The notes below the pieces were generated by a model. The model was given only the letters and a program-made list of their open reading frames with translations. It was not told where the DNA came from and searched no databases. From Gonatopus flavifemur (Eukaryota > Arthropoda > Insecta > Hymenoptera > Dryinidae): 64,000 bases of DNA. This document shows, piece after piece, positions 32,820 to 44,466 of this stretch (positions are counted from its first letter, which is position 1; each line of letters opens with the position of its first letter). The DNA is taken from contig JAFFJZ010000016.1 in the NCBI GenBank assembly GCA_018340375.1, forward strand, positions 5,773,372 through 5,837,371, in the 5' to 3' direction. The position numbers and the translations under genes were made by a program.

Positions 32820-35800
32820 CCCAACAAACACCGCAGGTCTTGAAGACATCCAAGAGATATCTTCAGGAGACATCTTTCAGAAACGTCGAAAAGATGTCTT
32901 TCAGATATCTAAAAGACATCTGACTAAAGACATCTCCAAGATATATCGAAATGATATCTTTTAGACATCTTCCAGGAATGTCGAAAACATGTCTCGAAGG
33001 TATTCCGAAAAGACATCTTTTAGATGTCTATCAAGCATGGTCTAAAAGACATCTTGGAACAATTTCTAAATGATATCTTTTACATGTCTTGAAAATTATG
33101 TAAAAGGTAGCGTGAATATAGCACCATATTCCTTGTTTGGAACGCGGAGTGTTTCATTTCCGTGGTTTCACTTTCTGCGTGACGACAAGCCAAAATTAAG
33201 TACACTGTCAAAAATTCCTTGAAATTTCATGTACTTTTCATGTACACATGTACATGAATTTTCAATATTTTACAACTGAAATGACTTGTCATGCACATGT
33301 TATTGAAATTCCACGTCTTCGTACATGAAACGTAAAATTAATGAACATGTAATTGAAAAAACTTAGAGAGGTGAAGTTCTTGAAATTTGAATCGTTTATT
33401 GAGACGAACCTGGGTTGAGGTGGAATAGTGATTTATAGTTGGGTATAATAAAATATTTCAATGTGCCAAGCTATGGAATTTGCGACTGGAAGTTCCTGAT
33501 GGATTTATGGAATTATTCGACTTGGTTGACAGCTGTGAGGTTAAGTTATTGAGATCAAAACATGAATGTGAATAATTAGGTTTATGATTAGGAAACAAAA
33601 AAGTGAATTATTCTAGTGGAATGTGCGATCGTTCTTTAGTCATTGATCAGAATACATATCAAAAACATTCATTATTGAGTCAAAAAGAAATGATTGAATC
33701 AGTTATAGTTGTTGTAAAACGATAGAAATCATAACTTGTGGGTTCAGTGACAATGATTCTAGTCAAGTACTGAAATCAATATTTCTAAAAAAACTCAAAG
33801 GTCCAATTCATTTTGTAATAATATGAGGCATGAAGGACTCATTCGATTGGAAATATTTCAAAAGAATAGAGAAATGAATTTCCAAAACTTGGATTATCCA
33901 CTTGGAGCGCATCGGATGGTTCCACTCTTCAAGTTGAAGAGTACTATCGAAGTTGAAATTTGGAAATTGCCGGAAGAATTCTTGTTTTGTCCCGTGGTGA
34001 TATACTGATGGGAAGAGTTTAAGGGTTGGGTGGAATCTATATTGATCAGAAAAATCCAAATCGTGTTGAAAAAATTAGAACATCTGCCAACTTTGCTTGC
34101 GTCTCTTGGGTAAGGAGTCAAATGTTCTTCATCAAACCAAATTGAGGTAATGAAAGACACATATAAAAAGAGTGAATTTGAGTGGATATGAAGTGAAACA
34201 GGGAAAAGTATCAATTGAAATTCATTGTTCATCATGAAAATGTTAAAAAATAAGGGAAGACTATAGGGGATCCAACTTTTCTTCCAATATTTTTGTTCCA
34301 ACAATTTTATATGATGTTTCTACAAATACATGTTATTTCATACCAATATGTTTACAGAACAGGTTCAAAACCCATGTTTCTGAACTCATTAGTAAAAAAA
34401 TACACAAAGGCACATAAGACAAGATTATTGAAACGAAAATATTGAAAGACAACCAGTTAGATCCTCTATAATCTTTCCTTATTTTTTAACATTTTCATGA
34501 TACACAATGAATTCCAATTAATATTTTTTCTTGTCTCACTTCATATCAACTTGAATTCGCTCATTTTGATGTCTCTTACATCAATTTGGTTTGATGAAGA
34601 ACATTTGATTCCTTACCCAAAAGACGCAAGCAAAGTTGGCAGATGTTCTAATTTTTTCAACACGGTTTGGATTTTTCTGATCACTATAGATTCCACCCAA
34701 ACCTCAAACTCTTCCCACCAGTATATCACCACTCTCACCAGAAATTCACCTGAGAAAATGAGAATTTTTCTGGTAATTTCCAATTTTCAACTTCAATAGT
34801 ACTCTTCAACTTGAAGAGTGGAACCATCCGATGCGCTCCAAGTTTTTGAAATTGATTTGCCTCTATTCTTTTGAAATATCTTCGATCAAACGAGTTCTCC
34901 ATATTATTACCGTATTATTACCAAACGAATTAGACCTTTGAGTTTCTTTTAGAAATATTGATTCCAGTACTTGAGTAGAATCATTGTCAACGAACCCACA
35001 AGTTATGATTTCTACCATTTCACAACTATAACTGATTCAATCATTCCTTTTGGACTCAATAATAAATGTTTTTGATATGTATTCTGAACAATGACTGAAG
35101 AACGACCGCGAATTTCATGAAAATAATTCACATTTATGTTTTGATGTCAATAACCTAACCTCACATTCGTCAACCGAATTGCGTTAGTTAGTTGACTTTC
35201 ATTGTAATCACAAACACCATACATAAAAAACAACCGAGTTGCAATTTTCAAACAGGTTAATGAAATCTATCAATCTATTGATTGTCATGTTCAACCGATA
35301 GATCATTGAATCAGATGAGCACGTCATTTATATTGATCTCCTTTTATACTTTACACAGTTGTGCCAGTTTAGCTCAGGTCGTTAAAGTGTTAGGATATCA
35401 GGCAGCGTAGCATTACGTATAATAATCATAGGTAGGTTGAGTTGTAGGTAGGGTTCGATTCCTGTCGAGGTCCAATATTTCCGCTCGATAAGATTGGATT
35501 GAAGTGAAAGTGGTGGAATTGATAACACTATTCCGAAATATAATTCCGCTCAACATGTAATTTTTCTTACCCTTGAAAACGTTTTGAACAAAAGCGTAGA
35601 TATTTTACTGAATAATCCTTGTAATCATTGGCATCTAACAGATGTCTTCAAGACATCTAAAAGATGTCTCCAAGGCATCTAAGAGGTGTCTTGAAGATGT
35701 CTCAAATATATCTTGATCAACGTGTTTAAAAGATATCTTTTGCAAGACATCTTTGAGATGTCTAAAACTTGTTGAAATTTTTTGCATAAGACATCTTTTA

Positions 35801-35896
35801 GATGTCGAAACGATATCTTTAGAAGGTCTTTCAAGACATCTTCCATGATTTTAAGACATCTTTTAGATTCTAAAAGATATCTTTGTGCTTGTTGGG
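32820..35896. mobile_element. Giant hairpin FB2, 3.1 kb, arms about 1.4 kb
   Basis: The ends are CCCAACAAACAC (32820-32831) and, inverted, CCCAACAAGCAC (35885-35896). Both arms begin with a 250-bp field of GACATCT/AGATGTC words (32836-33095 and 35636-35885), then contain a long mirrored region (33530-34310 against 34480-35170) sharing, for example, CTCTTCAACTTGAAGAGT and GCGCATCGGATGG. The centre lies near 34370. No ORF is conserved between the arms. The element directly abuts FB1. Confidence 0.8.
35364..35475 (+). ncRNA. tRNA-derived SINE-like sequence
   Basis: TAGCTCAGGTCG (35370-35381) resembles a Pol III A box, and GGTTCGATTCC (35452-35462) is a perfect B box. The two are 71 bp apart, wider than in a plain tRNA, and a cloverleaf with paired D and anticodon arms does not form. 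It therefore looks like the head of a tRNA-derived SINE. It is present only in the right arm of FB2, with no counterpart in the left arm, which supports a later insertion. No tail or target duplication was defined. Confidence 0.4.
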
Positions 35897-37165
35897 AAGT
35901 ATCTTGAATGAAATGGTTTGTTGAGAAGAAAAGAACAGGGTGTTCGATAAAACCACACCAACTATGTGTTTGAATTGAATGAATGTATTCTAATTCGATG
36001 CAGCTGACGTGCACAATTTCCCCTTGGTACAATCTTACAAGGGGAAATAACGTACAACAAGATAGGAAAATTCAAGCGAACTCAAGACACTTCGAGAGTA
36101 CAGCGGACCCCGGGGGGAGAAAATTTTAGCAAGCGATCAGTAATCAATTTGGATTAAGCTGGTATATCCACCGGCAAATCGAAGGTGGATGCTTCACAAT
36201 GGAAGAATGAATCTCGCGATCTCAACTGTTTCCCGAATACCCAGCGAGCGAAACGGTGCTCTGGGACCTTAAAATTTCTATTGAAAAGGACCACGACGAT
36301 GCGACCAACGATATTTCATACAACAAATATCCAGACTCACCGAATCGTAGTATCCGGTGTATGGCTCCAGGGAGAACAAACAATCAGGATCTTCCTGGAG
36401 AAACTTTCACGCATTCCAAAACTCGCGACTGCTCACTTCGCGAATTTCTCTCAATTTCACACGAGATGCGATTGACGAGGGCCAGAATTACTCTGAATTC
36501 AAATTCCACCTCTACGATTCGGTGAGTTCAACGCCAGGATTCTCCTCCATGCGTCGTTGTATTGATTGACGTATCGGGGATCACCTCGATCAACGCGCCA
36601 ATTATTATCGAATTATTGTGCTCCAATTCTCGAATTGGAGCACGTGTTGCTGCTGCGTGCGGCGACGTGCATTAGCCAGTGAAGTAGGTTGATCGGGTAG
36701 AGTGTGGTGCCCCAGAGGAGATGAGAATCAAATTTCCTCGCGGCAGGTCCATCGTCGGTCAGTGATCGCTCTATGATTCCCCTTTCCCTTCAGGAATCTC
36801 TTCCTACCATCCTCCTCGCTCGCCTACATGAAAAGCAGAAGAGAAAGCGAGAGGCAAAATATTCTTGAAAGCATAAAATATTTCCCTCATGGCAATCAAC
36901 GATCCCTCAAGACAATGTATCGAGCCGGCTTGCGCTACAGTCCATAATCATATAGCAAATAGTTATCGATCACCATTTTCCAACTATTGTATAAAATGAA
37001 AGCTTAATATAAACAGTTCTCATAAAATTTACAAAGAAAGAGAGAGCAAGTCTGGGCACTCATATAACTACAACAGCGCCGTTGAGAGAGAGAAAAGGGA
37101 TACAGAACGAAATAACGAGGTTACACAAGTACCACGTTACACGTTGAAGTTTGGATCAGCCAGTC
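35897..37165. other. Uncharacterised, possibly LTR-derived
   Basis: More GC-rich than the surrounding intron (CACCTCGATCAACGCG, GTGCGGCGACGTGC) with a palindrome CTCCAATTCTCGAATTGGAG at 36610-36629 and a purine-rich patch at 36107-36120. It lies directly downstream of the minus-strand BEL/Pao gag remnant and could contain its 3' end, but no matching LTR was found. Open frames at 36185-36569 have no domain. Confidence 0.35.
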
Positions 37166-38866
37166 TTAGGTGTGACAGACTGACGGATTCCTTAATTCGG
37201 ACGTACCAATCCTCTGAGACATTACTTGACTTGAAATGTTGGGTATTATCAAACAACTTAGTGTCTTACTGAAATTCTGTGAACAGGATTCTATCTTTAT
37301 AGAGCATTTTTGTTTGATATCTGATGTGATTTGATGGATACCAGTCCGTGATATCAACGTTTTAACCGTTTCCAATTCTAATTTTCCGCGCAAGTCCGTT
37401 GTCACAAAATTAGACTGTGACACCGAGTCCAAGAGAGCCCTACACACGTGAGGAAAGCCTTGCGAATCTCGAACTTGTATCAAAGCTGTAGGCAATGAAA
37501 TCCTTCCAATCTGTGCAAAATTACAAACCGCTGATGTTTCCGCAACACCTTCCGAAACGTTTGCTGACAAGATGGTATTATTATTTTTTCGTGAGGGTCT
37601 TCAATGGAATTAGGCTGCAAACTAGAACTTGTCTCAAAGTGTAAAAGTGAATCATGCTTAGCATTGCATTTTCTACAGTTGCCGGATTTGCAATTTTTTC
37701 CTATATGTCCGGTGTTCAAGCAATTCCAACAAAGCTTCAATTGCTTCATTCAATTGCTTCGCTTTATTGAATCTTTCAGATGGGGACATTGCCAAAAATT
37801 TACTATAGTTAGTGATATAGTGAGCCTGATGGCAGACTATGCATCTGATTCGATTTGTTGTTACAAACGTCTTTTGAGGATTGGATTTATTCAAGCGTAC
37901 CCCTTTTGAATAATCGATGTCTAAGTTCAGGGTGTCTCAAAGTTCAGCCTTTTGTGCTGAAAACAATTCAAACTCTTCTAAGGATGTGAAGTCTCCTTGA
38001 ATCCTATACTCCTCCCAGTTACGACGGCTTGTTCTATTGAGCTTCTCAATTAGCAAATAAATCATCAATTGCTCCCACCAGGACTCTTTCTTCATTTCTA
38101 GTGTAGCCAATGCCTGTTCATATTCGAAAACTGCATCTACTAAACCATGCAATCCTTGCGAGGTTTCCTTTTGAAGAGATGGTATAGCAAATAGACCCTT
38201 GAAATGATTTTTCAACAATAAGTGCTTATTTGAATATCTATTACAAAGCAGATCCCAAGCAATCTCATAATCCTTATTCGCAAATTGAACCAAATTAATG
38301 ACGTTCCTGGCTGCAACCGAAGTTGATAGTCGAAGATAATGAAATTTTTGCGTGTTGTTCAAAGATTTATTATTGTGAATTGATGATTCAAAGGTATCTT
38401 TGAATTCTCACCACGTTCCTAGACTGCCATCAAACGTTGGCAAACGAATTTGGGGCCACTGTACTTTTGGAGATGCAGATGAAGAACCTGCATCAACGTA
38501 CGTTGGAGTTGCATGATAAGATGATCTGCCGGATGTTGTATCCTGCTCATTTTTTTCTACAATATCTTTGGCAACAGCTAAGGCCTCATAATACTGATTT
38601 CCAAATTGTTCCCTTTCTGATAATTGCTCAGCTGGAACAGGGTGTATTGATTCTATTTCACACTGAATATCATAAAATTCATCATAAACTGATCGAAATC
38701 TTTCTAAACGAACCTTCAAATCATGAAGAGTAATATTAGGAATATTGCTAATATTTTCATCTTCACTTTGAACTAAATTCAAGAATTTTTCGGAATGCGT
38801 AATACGAGCCTTCAACAATCCACGTTTTTTAATTAACATTCCTAATTCCATTTTTTTTTCTTTCAA
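37166..38866 (-). pseudogene. BEL/Pao-type gag and protease remnant
   Basis: On the minus strand from 38866: an N-terminal coiled-coil-like Gag region, then IRLPTFDGSLGTW, a TGA where Trp is expected, and EFKDTF, the hallmark Gag motif of BEL/Pao. The same frame continues through KFHYLRLSTSVAARNVI and RRNWEEYRIQG to a stop at 37937, then on to IRCIVCHQAHYITNY. A frameshift at about 37700 leads to the knuckle LCWNCLNTGHIGKNCKSG, and a further shift leads to the protease region RALLDSVSQSNFVT, where the active-site Gly after Asp-Ser is missing. Reverse transcriptase, RNase H and integrase are absent. It is a different BEL lineage from the element at 44838-51783. Confidence 0.85.
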
Positions 38867-39834
38867 TAACTTTACTCACTTATTCAAATCTTCGGTTACT
38901 TGAGTCAAACAATCATACTTGTTGTGAATCTCTGAAACAATTTATATCACAGCAATTTTGCAGTATTTTTTACTTATTCAGAACCCTATTCGACAAATAA
39001 CTTGTTGAAATTATAACTCAATATTCTTATGTTTGACGATCTTTCTTGACTTGATGTTCTGCGACGGGTAATCACTCCATCTACGTTGATTTATTCTTCA
39101 TCCAGATTCACCTAGAACTGGTAGATCCAAAATCACCGATGTTGCTTGATTCGACAGTTGAGTTTCCTTCCAGGTTGAAAGATTCCACGAACCAACAGTA
39201 TGTCACATTGATTCCAATGCGTCGGAGTTCTCTATGCGCGATTATATGCATAACTTCACCCAACGTATTTTTATTGTTGGTTGTAACTTTGTATTTGGGA
39301 TATAATTTCTTCATCCAAAAATTGCTGATAAATAGTTGCGCGTATTGATTACGCCACTATGTTGATTTTCGATAACTGCGCGCACCACAAATCATTCCAA
39401 CAGACGAATTAATATGGCGTATTACTACGCTCTTGAAATATAACTGGTAACATGCGACTGCGCGCACAACAAATAGTCCCAATAGACGGACTCATGTAGC
39501 GTATTACTACGCCCTCGAAATATAACTGCACTTTTATACAATTTGTTCCAATAAGTGCTTTCACACAATTTTTTTCTTTTTATTCACATGAATAATGTGT
39601 CACTGCAGATACGATAACTGCTTTTTTGATGAATTAATCCACAAATAATCCGTGAGGTTCGAATTAGCAGTCACGAAGCGATATACTTAGCTCATTACAC
39701 ACGTTTTATTGCGGCGAGGACTTTTTTTCATGAACTATATTCTCCACACTATTATTCAATCCAAATGAAGTTCGATGTGTCCACAATAGACATTATAGAT
39801 CAATTCGCGAATCGAAGTCTTATACTTCATTGAC
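38867..39834. repeat. Leader/LTR-like region of the BEL remnant, with 83-bp tandem duplication
   Basis: Upstream of the minus-strand gag. Two direct copies of about 70-83 bp (39376-39446 and 39459-39530) start CTGCGCGCAC and end AAATATAACTG. Its position suggests 5' leader and LTR of the BEL/Pao copy, but no second LTR was found to confirm this. Confidence 0.45.
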
Positions 39835-39837
39835 ATA

Positions 39838-39979
39838 CCCTGCTTAAAATGTCATATAGAATCGTATAGAATATCATAAAATATGATTCAAAAACATGAT
39901 AGAAACTGTGAATCTTATCATGTTTTTGAATCATAATCTATGATATTCTATACGATTCTATATGACACTTTACGCAGGG
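39838..39979. mobile_element. 142-bp hairpin MITE
   Basis: Nearly perfect palindrome: CCCTGCTTAAAATGTCATAT at the left, CCCTGCGTAAAGTGTCATAT on the opposite strand at the right, and arms of about 65 bp meeting near 39907. Flanked by ATA on both sides (39835-39837, 39980-39982), compatible with a TA or ATA duplication. Confidence 0.9.
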
Positions 39980-39982
39980 ATA

Positions 39983-40307
39983 GCTTCATACTTCCCAGAA
40001 GCATCATGGCCTCCAAACGACGCGAACTCGTCACGATAGACGACAACTTTATTTTTCTGATTTTCCGGTCTAATTCCCGGGTTTCGGCACCAATTTCATA
40101 TGTTGGGAGATTTGTCAATAGAAATTCTCTTGTATTTTTGTGTTGTTCTTTACTTGAATATTATTAGACTGAATATAAACAAAATTTGGTTACAAACGAT
40201 GCTTCCGGTTGTGAGCGTCCTTCCATACTAATTCTTGGGTATACGGACGCGCTGGTGGTGCCTGATATGAGTGAGAGACGGCGACACAGTATGAGCGCGT
40301 TGCATGA
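39983..40307. other. Intron, nothing recognised
   Basis: Between the hairpin MITE and repeat R. An open frame at 39940-40167 overlaps the MITE and has no domain. Confidence 0.4.
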
Positions 40308-41275
40308 ACATGGTTTCACCTATAACAGAGAAGCGTAAATCTATATATTTAGTGAAATTCCATGTTTTCATTCCACGAGGCGTACAAAATTATTATAAGT
40401 GGAGAGATACGTGGAAATGGCAATTATAAACCCATACACTTTCATCATCAAACATTCGCAGGGGAGTGAAGAGCCATCCATTTTTCTATTCTTGTACAAA
40501 CTCATAGTTTCACGAGTGATCAGAAAAAAAATTCAGCTCCCTACTGGGTTGGAGACTCGAATTATGAGTGTTTTCCCGAATAATATATGCATCCCGTTTG
40601 AAAACGATAAAATTCAACGGAAAAAATTGTCGTCCTGTTTTTTTCATCGGCTTCCGGTTCCTCACATACCCCTTTTCGGAACCTACATGATTGACTCGTA
40701 ACACCTACCAATTTCCAGAAGAAAATGTCTCATAATGCGTGAGAAATTAATCGATCCACCAAACAGTATAGTTTTTCGCGGATGTTCTCGATTAAGTTAT
40801 AGGGCTCACATTCAAATATTCAAAAGTTCATTAAAAGAACCCATCAGTCGTAATGAAATGAAAATTGATATAAGGGAGACCGGGGATAGTTGACCATAGG
40901 GGTGAGTAGATAACGGTGGAAATCTCGGTGGAGACGCAAGTGCCGCGTTTTTCAACTACAGTTGAATAATTGTCCTTATTAACCGGTCCAATGGTCAGGG
41001 ACGCGAAGTCACTGTCACGTATTGTTGGGGAGTAGTAACACATTTTCAGTTTATGAACCATGTGGGTAAAATTCATCTTCCGTACATGCTTCGTTGTGAC
41101 GTGGACAAATTCATTGTTCATTACTTTCCTATTGATCCAGGTATTGGTTTTATAGCTGTTCTTCATATGACATAACATTATCCCCGAGTTACTGTTGTAA
41201 GTTAGGTTTTATATGTAATCGAACACAAAAATGACGTTCGGGGCTAGTTGACTGATTACTCGATTCAGGGCTGGA

Positions 41276-42529
41276 TACCAGGTGTGTGAGTATGAAACCG
41301 GAAGTTTTGTACAGAAAAAACACGTTTATTGTAATGATATGATACAAAGTAACTTATTCAAAGTATTGTCTGTCGCTATCTATACATTTTTCCATCTTCC
41401 TGGCAATTTGTGGATTCCGATTTGTCATCGAGCCATTTTCGTACATCTTCGTAAGGAGTAAAGCGCTGCTCAGCAAGTGCGTGTCCCATCGATACAAACA
41501 AGTAGTGATCGGATGGGGGAAGGTCCGGTGAGTAAGGCGCGTGCTGAAGAATCTTCCAACGGAACGACTCTATCGTTTCCTGGACCTGTTTTGCTTTGTG
41601 TGCTGGTGCATTGTCATGCAGCAAAATCACCTTGTGTTGTCTTTGTTGGGATTCTGGTCGTTTTCCACGCAAAACTCGATCCAAATCGATCATTTGTTGT
41701 CGGTAGTGTTGAGTATTGACAGTTTCCCCAGGTTTCAGCAGCTCGTAGTAGATTACGCCCTTCTGATCCCACCAAACACACAGCATTGTCTTTCGTCCGT
41801 AGCGGTTTGGTCTTGCCGTCGATGTTGATGGTTCACCCGGAGTAACCCATGACTTTTTGCGCTCAGGATTCTCAAAATATATCCACTTTTCATCGCCAGT
41901 CACAATTCGATGGAGAATGACTTCCTCTGGAACCTGGCGAGCAGCATTTCGCATGATGTTTTGCGGTTTTCCTGCTGTCTCTCGTTGAGTTCATGTGGAA
42001 CCCATTCCCCCACCTTTTGTATCTTCCCCATGGCTTTCAACCGAAGGGAGATGGCTTCTCGGGTCACCTTTAACTGATTCGCCAGTTGTTGTGTTTGAGC
42101 GTCGTCTTCGTCCAACAAGGCTTGCAGGTCAGCGTCTTTAAACTTTTTCGGTGGTCTTCCACATTCTTCGTTCCTGACGTCAAAATCGCCGCTTTTGAAC
42201 CGTTTGAATCACTCGACACACTGTGTTCCACCGAGAGCATGCTCACCAAACGCCTCCACAAGCATTCAATGCGATTCGGCTGCGGTTTTCTTCAGATGAA
42301 AACAGAAAAGTAGTGCTGTCCGCAAATCGTAATTTGTTGGCACAAAACTCGACATGTTTATCTTTGATAAACTAATGCTACTGGATGAAACTCGTGTTAT
42401 TGTGAGTTGGAAATCTTTGTCGGATATCAATACAATAACAAGACACCGCTGACGTGATCTGTCGGTAACTGCATCGACATCTACCGCCACCTATGGGCAA
42501 ATTCCGGTTTCATACTTACACACCTGGTA
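41276..42529 (-). mobile_element. mariner element 3, Mos1-like (mauritiana type)
   Basis: 1,254 bp between TA dinucleotides. The left end is CCAGGTGTGTGAGTATGAAA, and the reverse complement of the right end is CCAGGTGTGTAAGTATGAAA, close to the ends of Mos1-type mariners. It contains a minus-strand transposase relic and lies inside element T1. Confidence 0.9.
41376..42352 (-). pseudogene. Mos1-like mariner transposase, multiply frameshifted
   Basis: On the minus strand it starts MSSFVPTNYDLRTALLFCFH, then LKKTAAESH, and passes through fragments in three frames: GSGDFD-like helix-turn-helix sequence at 42110-42260, LDEDDAQTQQLANQLKVTRE, KIQKVGEWVPHEL, and, in a further frame (41376-41954), IVTGDEKWIYFENPERKKSW, LLHDNAPAHKAKQVQ and YSPDLPPSDHYLF. 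All three catalytic Asp codons survive, but breaks near 41930, 42110 and 42255 and a disturbed C-terminus destroy the protein. The close resemblance of the N-terminus and termini to Mos1 defines the subfamily. Confidence 0.9.
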
Positions 42530-42560
42530 AGTGGTTTCCCCGTGATCTCACACTAATCAC

Positions 42561-42774
42561 AACACGGAAAGACCGAGTTTACTAACATTCCGAGACATAA
42601 CTATGAATTCAGAGAAAAAGAATTTCACTGAAAATTTTTCCTAGTGATTTTACCAAGAATACTGAAAGGTAATAGTCTCATGGTTATTCTTCACAGTGAA
42701 TTCTTCAGTGATGTTCCACTTCCTTGAATTGACAGTCATTCTTCGAAACATTAATAAAATTGGTCTTTCCGTAT
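42561..42774. mobile_element. MITE, TACACGG family, copy 2
   Basis: Ends ACACGGAAAGACC (left) and the inverted GGTCTTTCCGT (right), with the internal phrase GAATTGACAGTCATTCTTCG shared with the MITE at 19709-19993. Nested in T1, next to the Mos1-like mariner. Confidence 0.65.
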
Positions 42775-43171
42775 ATATTTATCAACTTCCCAAGCGTATG
42801 GTCAACCAACCCCAGGCATAGGGTAGATTGACCATGTGTAACTCATGTTAGAAAATGAATTAGACATGCACTACCATAGTTTATTTGGACATTTCTATGA
42901 AGAATTCCGAACAGCCTAATAGTGTCTCCATCAATTTTAGTAGTTTCCATACGCATCGGTATTGAAGCAGAAAAAATATACATATCCTTGCAAGAACTTA
43001 GCCAACTATCCCCGGTCTCCCCTACGTTCTTGAAATCTAAATTACAGCGAATGTGCCAAGTTTTATCGAAATCTGAGGTGGCGGGTTACACGGAGAAAAG
43101 AACATAAAAATGGTCATCAGACAAAGTATAGTAATCGAAGAACATAATTTATTATGACGTGAAATACTATA

Positions 43172-44466
43172 TACAGGTTGGTTGAAAAGTTTCTGCGCTC
43201 GAAATGAAAGCATACTGTTTTCGTTACGAAATATATTTTTTTATTCAATATAATCTCCTAGAAGCCCAATACACTTGTGCCGATGATCTTCTAATAATTT
43301 TATTCCATCCTTATAATGGTTCTCCGGAAGCTCTGCAAAATAACCGTCTACGGCTGCTATGGCCTCTTCATTCGACGAAAAATGCTTTCCACGAAGGAAT
43401 TGTTTGAGATTTCTGAAGAGATAGTAGTCGCTAGGAGCCAAATCTGGCGAATACGGTGGATGTTCAAGCAATTCGTACTTGAGTTCTTTGAATTCAGCCA
43501 TCGTCAAAACACTTTTGTGAGCAGGTGCATTATCTTGATGAAAAATGATTTTTTTCTTCTTTAAACCAGGTCTTTTCTCACGAATTTTTTCATCCAGCTG
43601 ATCCAGAAGGCTGCAGTAATATTTGGAGTTGATTGTTTTACTTTTCTGAAGATAATCAATGAACAAAATTCCTTTTGCATCCCAAAAAACTGATGCCTTA
43701 ACCTTCTTTGCTGGTCGTTGTGACTTCACCTGCTTTGGAGCTGAACAACCAGCTTCAGTCCACTGTAAACGTTCTTGTTTCAATTTAGGATCATGGTGGT
43801 AGATCCAAGTCTCATCCATAGTTATAAACCGACGCAAGAAGTCGGTTTTATTCTGCTTAAAACGCTCCAAATTACGCTGAGAAATTTGTTTTCGATCCAG
43901 TTTTTGTTGAATTGTGAACGTGTGCGGCACTAACTTTCCAAACAGTTTTTCCATACGTAATTCTTCATGTAAAATATGGAGTACTCGTTCGTCTGAGATG
44001 CCTATGGCATTAGCAATTTCACGCTTAGTCAAACTTGGATCTTCACTAACCATATTATGTACATGCTCAATGATTTCTGCTGTGGTTGCAGTTTTTGGTC
44101 GTCCTTCGCGTGGATCGTCTTCAAGGCTAGTACGACCACGTTTAAATTCACCAGCCCAAAATTCAACGGTGCGTTTTGAAGGTGAGGACTCCTTATACAC
44201 TTCTAACAATTGTTCATAAATTTCCTTTCCTTTTAAACCCTTCAAAACAAAGAATCTAATGACTGCACGATATTCAATTTTTTCCATATTAAGAAAAATC
44301 AATGACACGTCAACTTCAAATGGCTTGTAAACAAAGAATGAATTGACAGAATGACTTGTAACTTTGCATGTGTTCTCAGGACAGATATACCAACTTGAGA
44401 AGAAAAAAGTTTTTAGCTAGCAGTGCTATCTCTTGGTGAGCGCAGGAACTTTTCAACCAACCTGTA
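43172..44466 (-). mobile_element. mariner element 4, irritans type, intact
   Basis: 1,295 bp between TA dinucleotides. The left end is CAGGTTGGTTGAAAAGTTTC, and the reverse complement of the right end is CAGGTTGGTTGAAAAGTTCC. Both continue with TGCGCTC. It contains one uninterrupted transposase gene and is nested inside T2. It is the only TE in the window with an intact gene and near-identical ends. Confidence 0.95.
43241..44287 (-). CDS. irritans-type mariner transposase, intact
   Basis: 348-residue DD34D transposase that would cut and reinsert its own element at TA sites, in the nucleus. The start at 44287 (MEKIEYRAVIRFFVLKG) was chosen because irritans-type proteins begin this way; an in-frame upstream ATG at 44308 would add seven residues. 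Domains: two helix-turn-helix motifs in residues 1-115 (SKRTVEFWAGEFKRGRTSLE, LTKREIANAIGISDERVLHI); the linker WVPR-like segment appears as KLVPHTF; catalytic core with ITMDETWIYHHDP (first Asp), IFHQDNAPAHKS (second Asp) and YSPDLAPSDYYLF (third Asp, 34 residues later); and the terminal CIGLLGDYIE. The length is normal for the family and there are no stops or shifts. Whether it is expressed is unknown; it lies antisense in a host intron. Confidence 0.95.
   Translation of the reverse strand: MEKIEYRAVIRFFVLKGLKGKEIYEQLLEVYKESSPSKRTVEFWAGEFKRGRTSLEDDPREGRPKTATTAEIIEHVHNMVSEDPSLTKREIANAIGISDERVLHILHEELRMEKLFGKLVPHTFTIQQKLDRKQISQRNLERFKQNKTDFLRRFITMDETWIYHHDPKLKQERLQWTEAGCSAPKQVKSQRPAKKVKASVFWDAKGILFIDYLQKSKTINSKYYCSLLDQLDEKIREKRPGLKKKKIIFHQDNAPAHKSVLTMAEFKELKYELLEHPPYSPDLAPSDYYLFRNLKQFLRGKHFSSNEEAIAAVDGYFAELPENHYKDGIKLLEDHRHKCIGLLGDYIE

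Larger units (their letters stand above)
40871..43024. mobile_element. TA-duplicating element T1 with GGGAGACCGGGG ends
   Basis: The inverted ends AGGGAGACCGGGGATAGTTG and (reverse complement of the right end) GGGGAGACCGGGGATAGTTG lie between TA dinucleotides. The uninterrupted repeat R copy shows the empty target. The element carries a nested Mos1-like mariner (41276-42529) and a small MITE (42561-42774). What remains (about 0.7 kb) has no transposase of its own, so it is a non-autonomous Tc1/mariner-type element. Confidence 0.85.

Noticed and set aside
35364..35475. A functional tRNA gene
   Set aside because: The A and B boxes are too far apart and I could not fold an anticodon stem or acceptor stem, so it is listed only as SINE-like.
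39940..40167. 75-residue open frame
   Set aside because: It begins within the right arm of the 142-bp hairpin MITE and has no domain.
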